Position numbers and translations under genes: made by a program
Assembly: GCA_963515595.1 (NCBI GenBank)
Contig: CAUPYH010000056.1
Coordinates: 1 to 10,941 of the forward strand
Length of the DNA: 10,941 nucleotides
Source of the DNA: Eikenella sp963515595
Lineage (GTDB): Bacteria > Pseudomonadota > Gammaproteobacteria > Burkholderiales > Neisseriaceae
Direction of reading: 5' to 3'
Part shown: one piece after another, positions 10,385 through 10,941 of the stretch
Layout: the number at the start of each line of letters is the position of its first letter
Numbering within the stretch: position 1 is the first letter of the stretch
The notes under the pieces: generated by a model
Database searches by the model: none
What the model saw: the letters and a program-made list of their open reading frames with translations, nothing else
Told to the model about the DNA's origin: nothing

Positions 10385-10941
10385 TTATTTTTCCAACACA
10401 CCGGGCACGAAGCGCAGCAGGGTGTCGCGCAGGGGGATGAGTTTGCCGTGGAAGAAGTGGGAGGATTGGGGCAGCACAACCACGGGGATGTCTTGCGGGG
10501 CGGCCCAGCTGAGGGCATTGGCCAGCGGGACGACTTCATCAATTTCGCCGTGGATTACCAAGGTGTGCGCCGGGTCGGCGGCTTGGGCGGCGGGCACTTC
10601 ATACATGCCCACGGCTGGGCCGAGCAGTACGAGGGCGTCGGGGCGGCGCTGCTGGGCGGCAAACAGGCTCACGTAGCCGCCGAAGGAGAAGCCGGAAATG
10701 ATGAGTTGGGCGGCATGGGGGTGTTGGCTCTGGGCGTAGTCGATGACGGCGAGGCAGTCGTCGGTTTCACCTCGCCCGTAGTCGTGCTCGCCTTTGCTTT
10801 CGCCCACGCCGCGCAGGTTGGGCAGGTAGCAGTGGAAACCGAGTCGGGCATAGACTTTGGCGGCAGTTTGGATCACTTTGTTGGTAAACGTGCCGCCGTG
10901 CAGGGGGTTGGGGTGGTTGATGACGGCCACGCCGCGCTCGG
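10385..10941 (-). CDS. Alpha/beta hydrolase (5' end outside the window)
   Basis: The frame is open to the right edge, so the start lies beyond it; the last 185 codons or so are visible, ending at TAA 10385-10387. The visible part begins ERGVAVINHPNPLHGGTFTN, the oxyanion-hole region of a common family of small soluble hydrolases (HPHPL.GGT..NKVV). It continues LPNLRGVGESKGEHDYGRGE, then the nucleophile elbow GFSFGG (Ser codon 10685-10687), the acid in HGEIDEVVP and the catalytic histidine in SSHFFHG. The triad is therefore complete. The substrate cannot be told; relatives are annotated as dienelactone-hydrolase-like or YsgA/CocE-like, without proven function. It ends with an inverted DUS pair before cutA. 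Confidence 0.88.
   Translation of the reverse strand, partial: ERGVAVINHPNPLHGGTFTNKVIQTAAKVYARLGFHCYLPNLRGVGESKGEHDYGRGETDDCLAVIDYAQSQHPHAAQLIISGFSFGGYVSLFAAQQRRPDALVLLGPAVGMYEVPAAQAADPAHTLVIHGEIDEVVPLANALSWAAPQDIPVVVLPQSSHFFHGKLIPLRDTLLRFVPGVLEK

Noticed and set aside
1..10941. CRISPR array, toxin-antitoxin pair, prophage or integron
   Set aside because: No regularly spaced direct repeats, no integrase or transposase gene and no typical paired small genes are visible; the repeated words are uptake sequences.

Overview
This window reads as chromosomal DNA of a Neisseriaceae bacterium, most probably an Eikenella or a close relative. The main sign is the 12-base word AGGCTACCTGAA, the Eikenella dialect of the family's DNA uptake sequence (DUS). 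I count 16 exact copies on both strands, mostly as inverted pairs behind genes. The recognisable proteins (YbiT, RlmJ, ErpA, GlyA, CutA, ArfA) are beta/gamma-proteobacterial housekeeping types, and most genes are fairly GC-rich.

Layout. 1-263 is the 3' end of an ABC-F ATPase gene (ybiT). 264-1480 is a disturbed stretch. It holds an AT-rich accessory gene (395-1114, possibly uracil-DNA-glycosylase fold) between two nearly identical 23-bp inverted repeats, then the 3' remnant of an unrecognised gene. 1481-1975 encodes a small three-helix membrane protein. 2032-2240 is a decayed C-terminal piece of a rarD/EamA transporter gene on the minus strand, and 2263-2554 is a gene-free patch holding DUS words of other Neisseriaceae dialects. 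Four minus-strand loci follow: a hexameric NAD-type glutamate dehydrogenase gene (2573-3838), arfA (4072-4434) with an intrinsic terminator inside its reading frame, rlmJ (4571-5407), and a predicted FNR-controlled small RNA (5487-5627). On the plus strand come a 501-residue SEL1-repeat protein (5964-7469) and erpA (7718-8068). The minus strand then carries glyA (8279-9529), cutA (9921-10244) and a partial alpha/beta hydrolase gene running off the right edge (10385-10941).

How the parts relate. Most genes appear to be single transcription units closed by their own hairpin, usually built from an inverted DUS pair, so this is a patchwork of independent loci rather than one pathway. Two loci concern the ribosome (ArfA rescue, RlmJ 23S rRNA methylation). 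Two concern central nitrogen and one-carbon metabolism (glutamate dehydrogenase, GlyA). ErpA matures Fe-S proteins. The small RNA promoter has a 9/10 FNR box exactly 41.5 bp from the predicted start, which suggests induction when oxygen is low.

The most noteworthy observations are the FNR-dependent small RNA, the non-stop design of arfA, the mixture of DUS dialects between 270 and 2554 (including two otherwise matching terminators that differ in dialect in both arms), and the AT-rich cassette bounded by inverted repeats.
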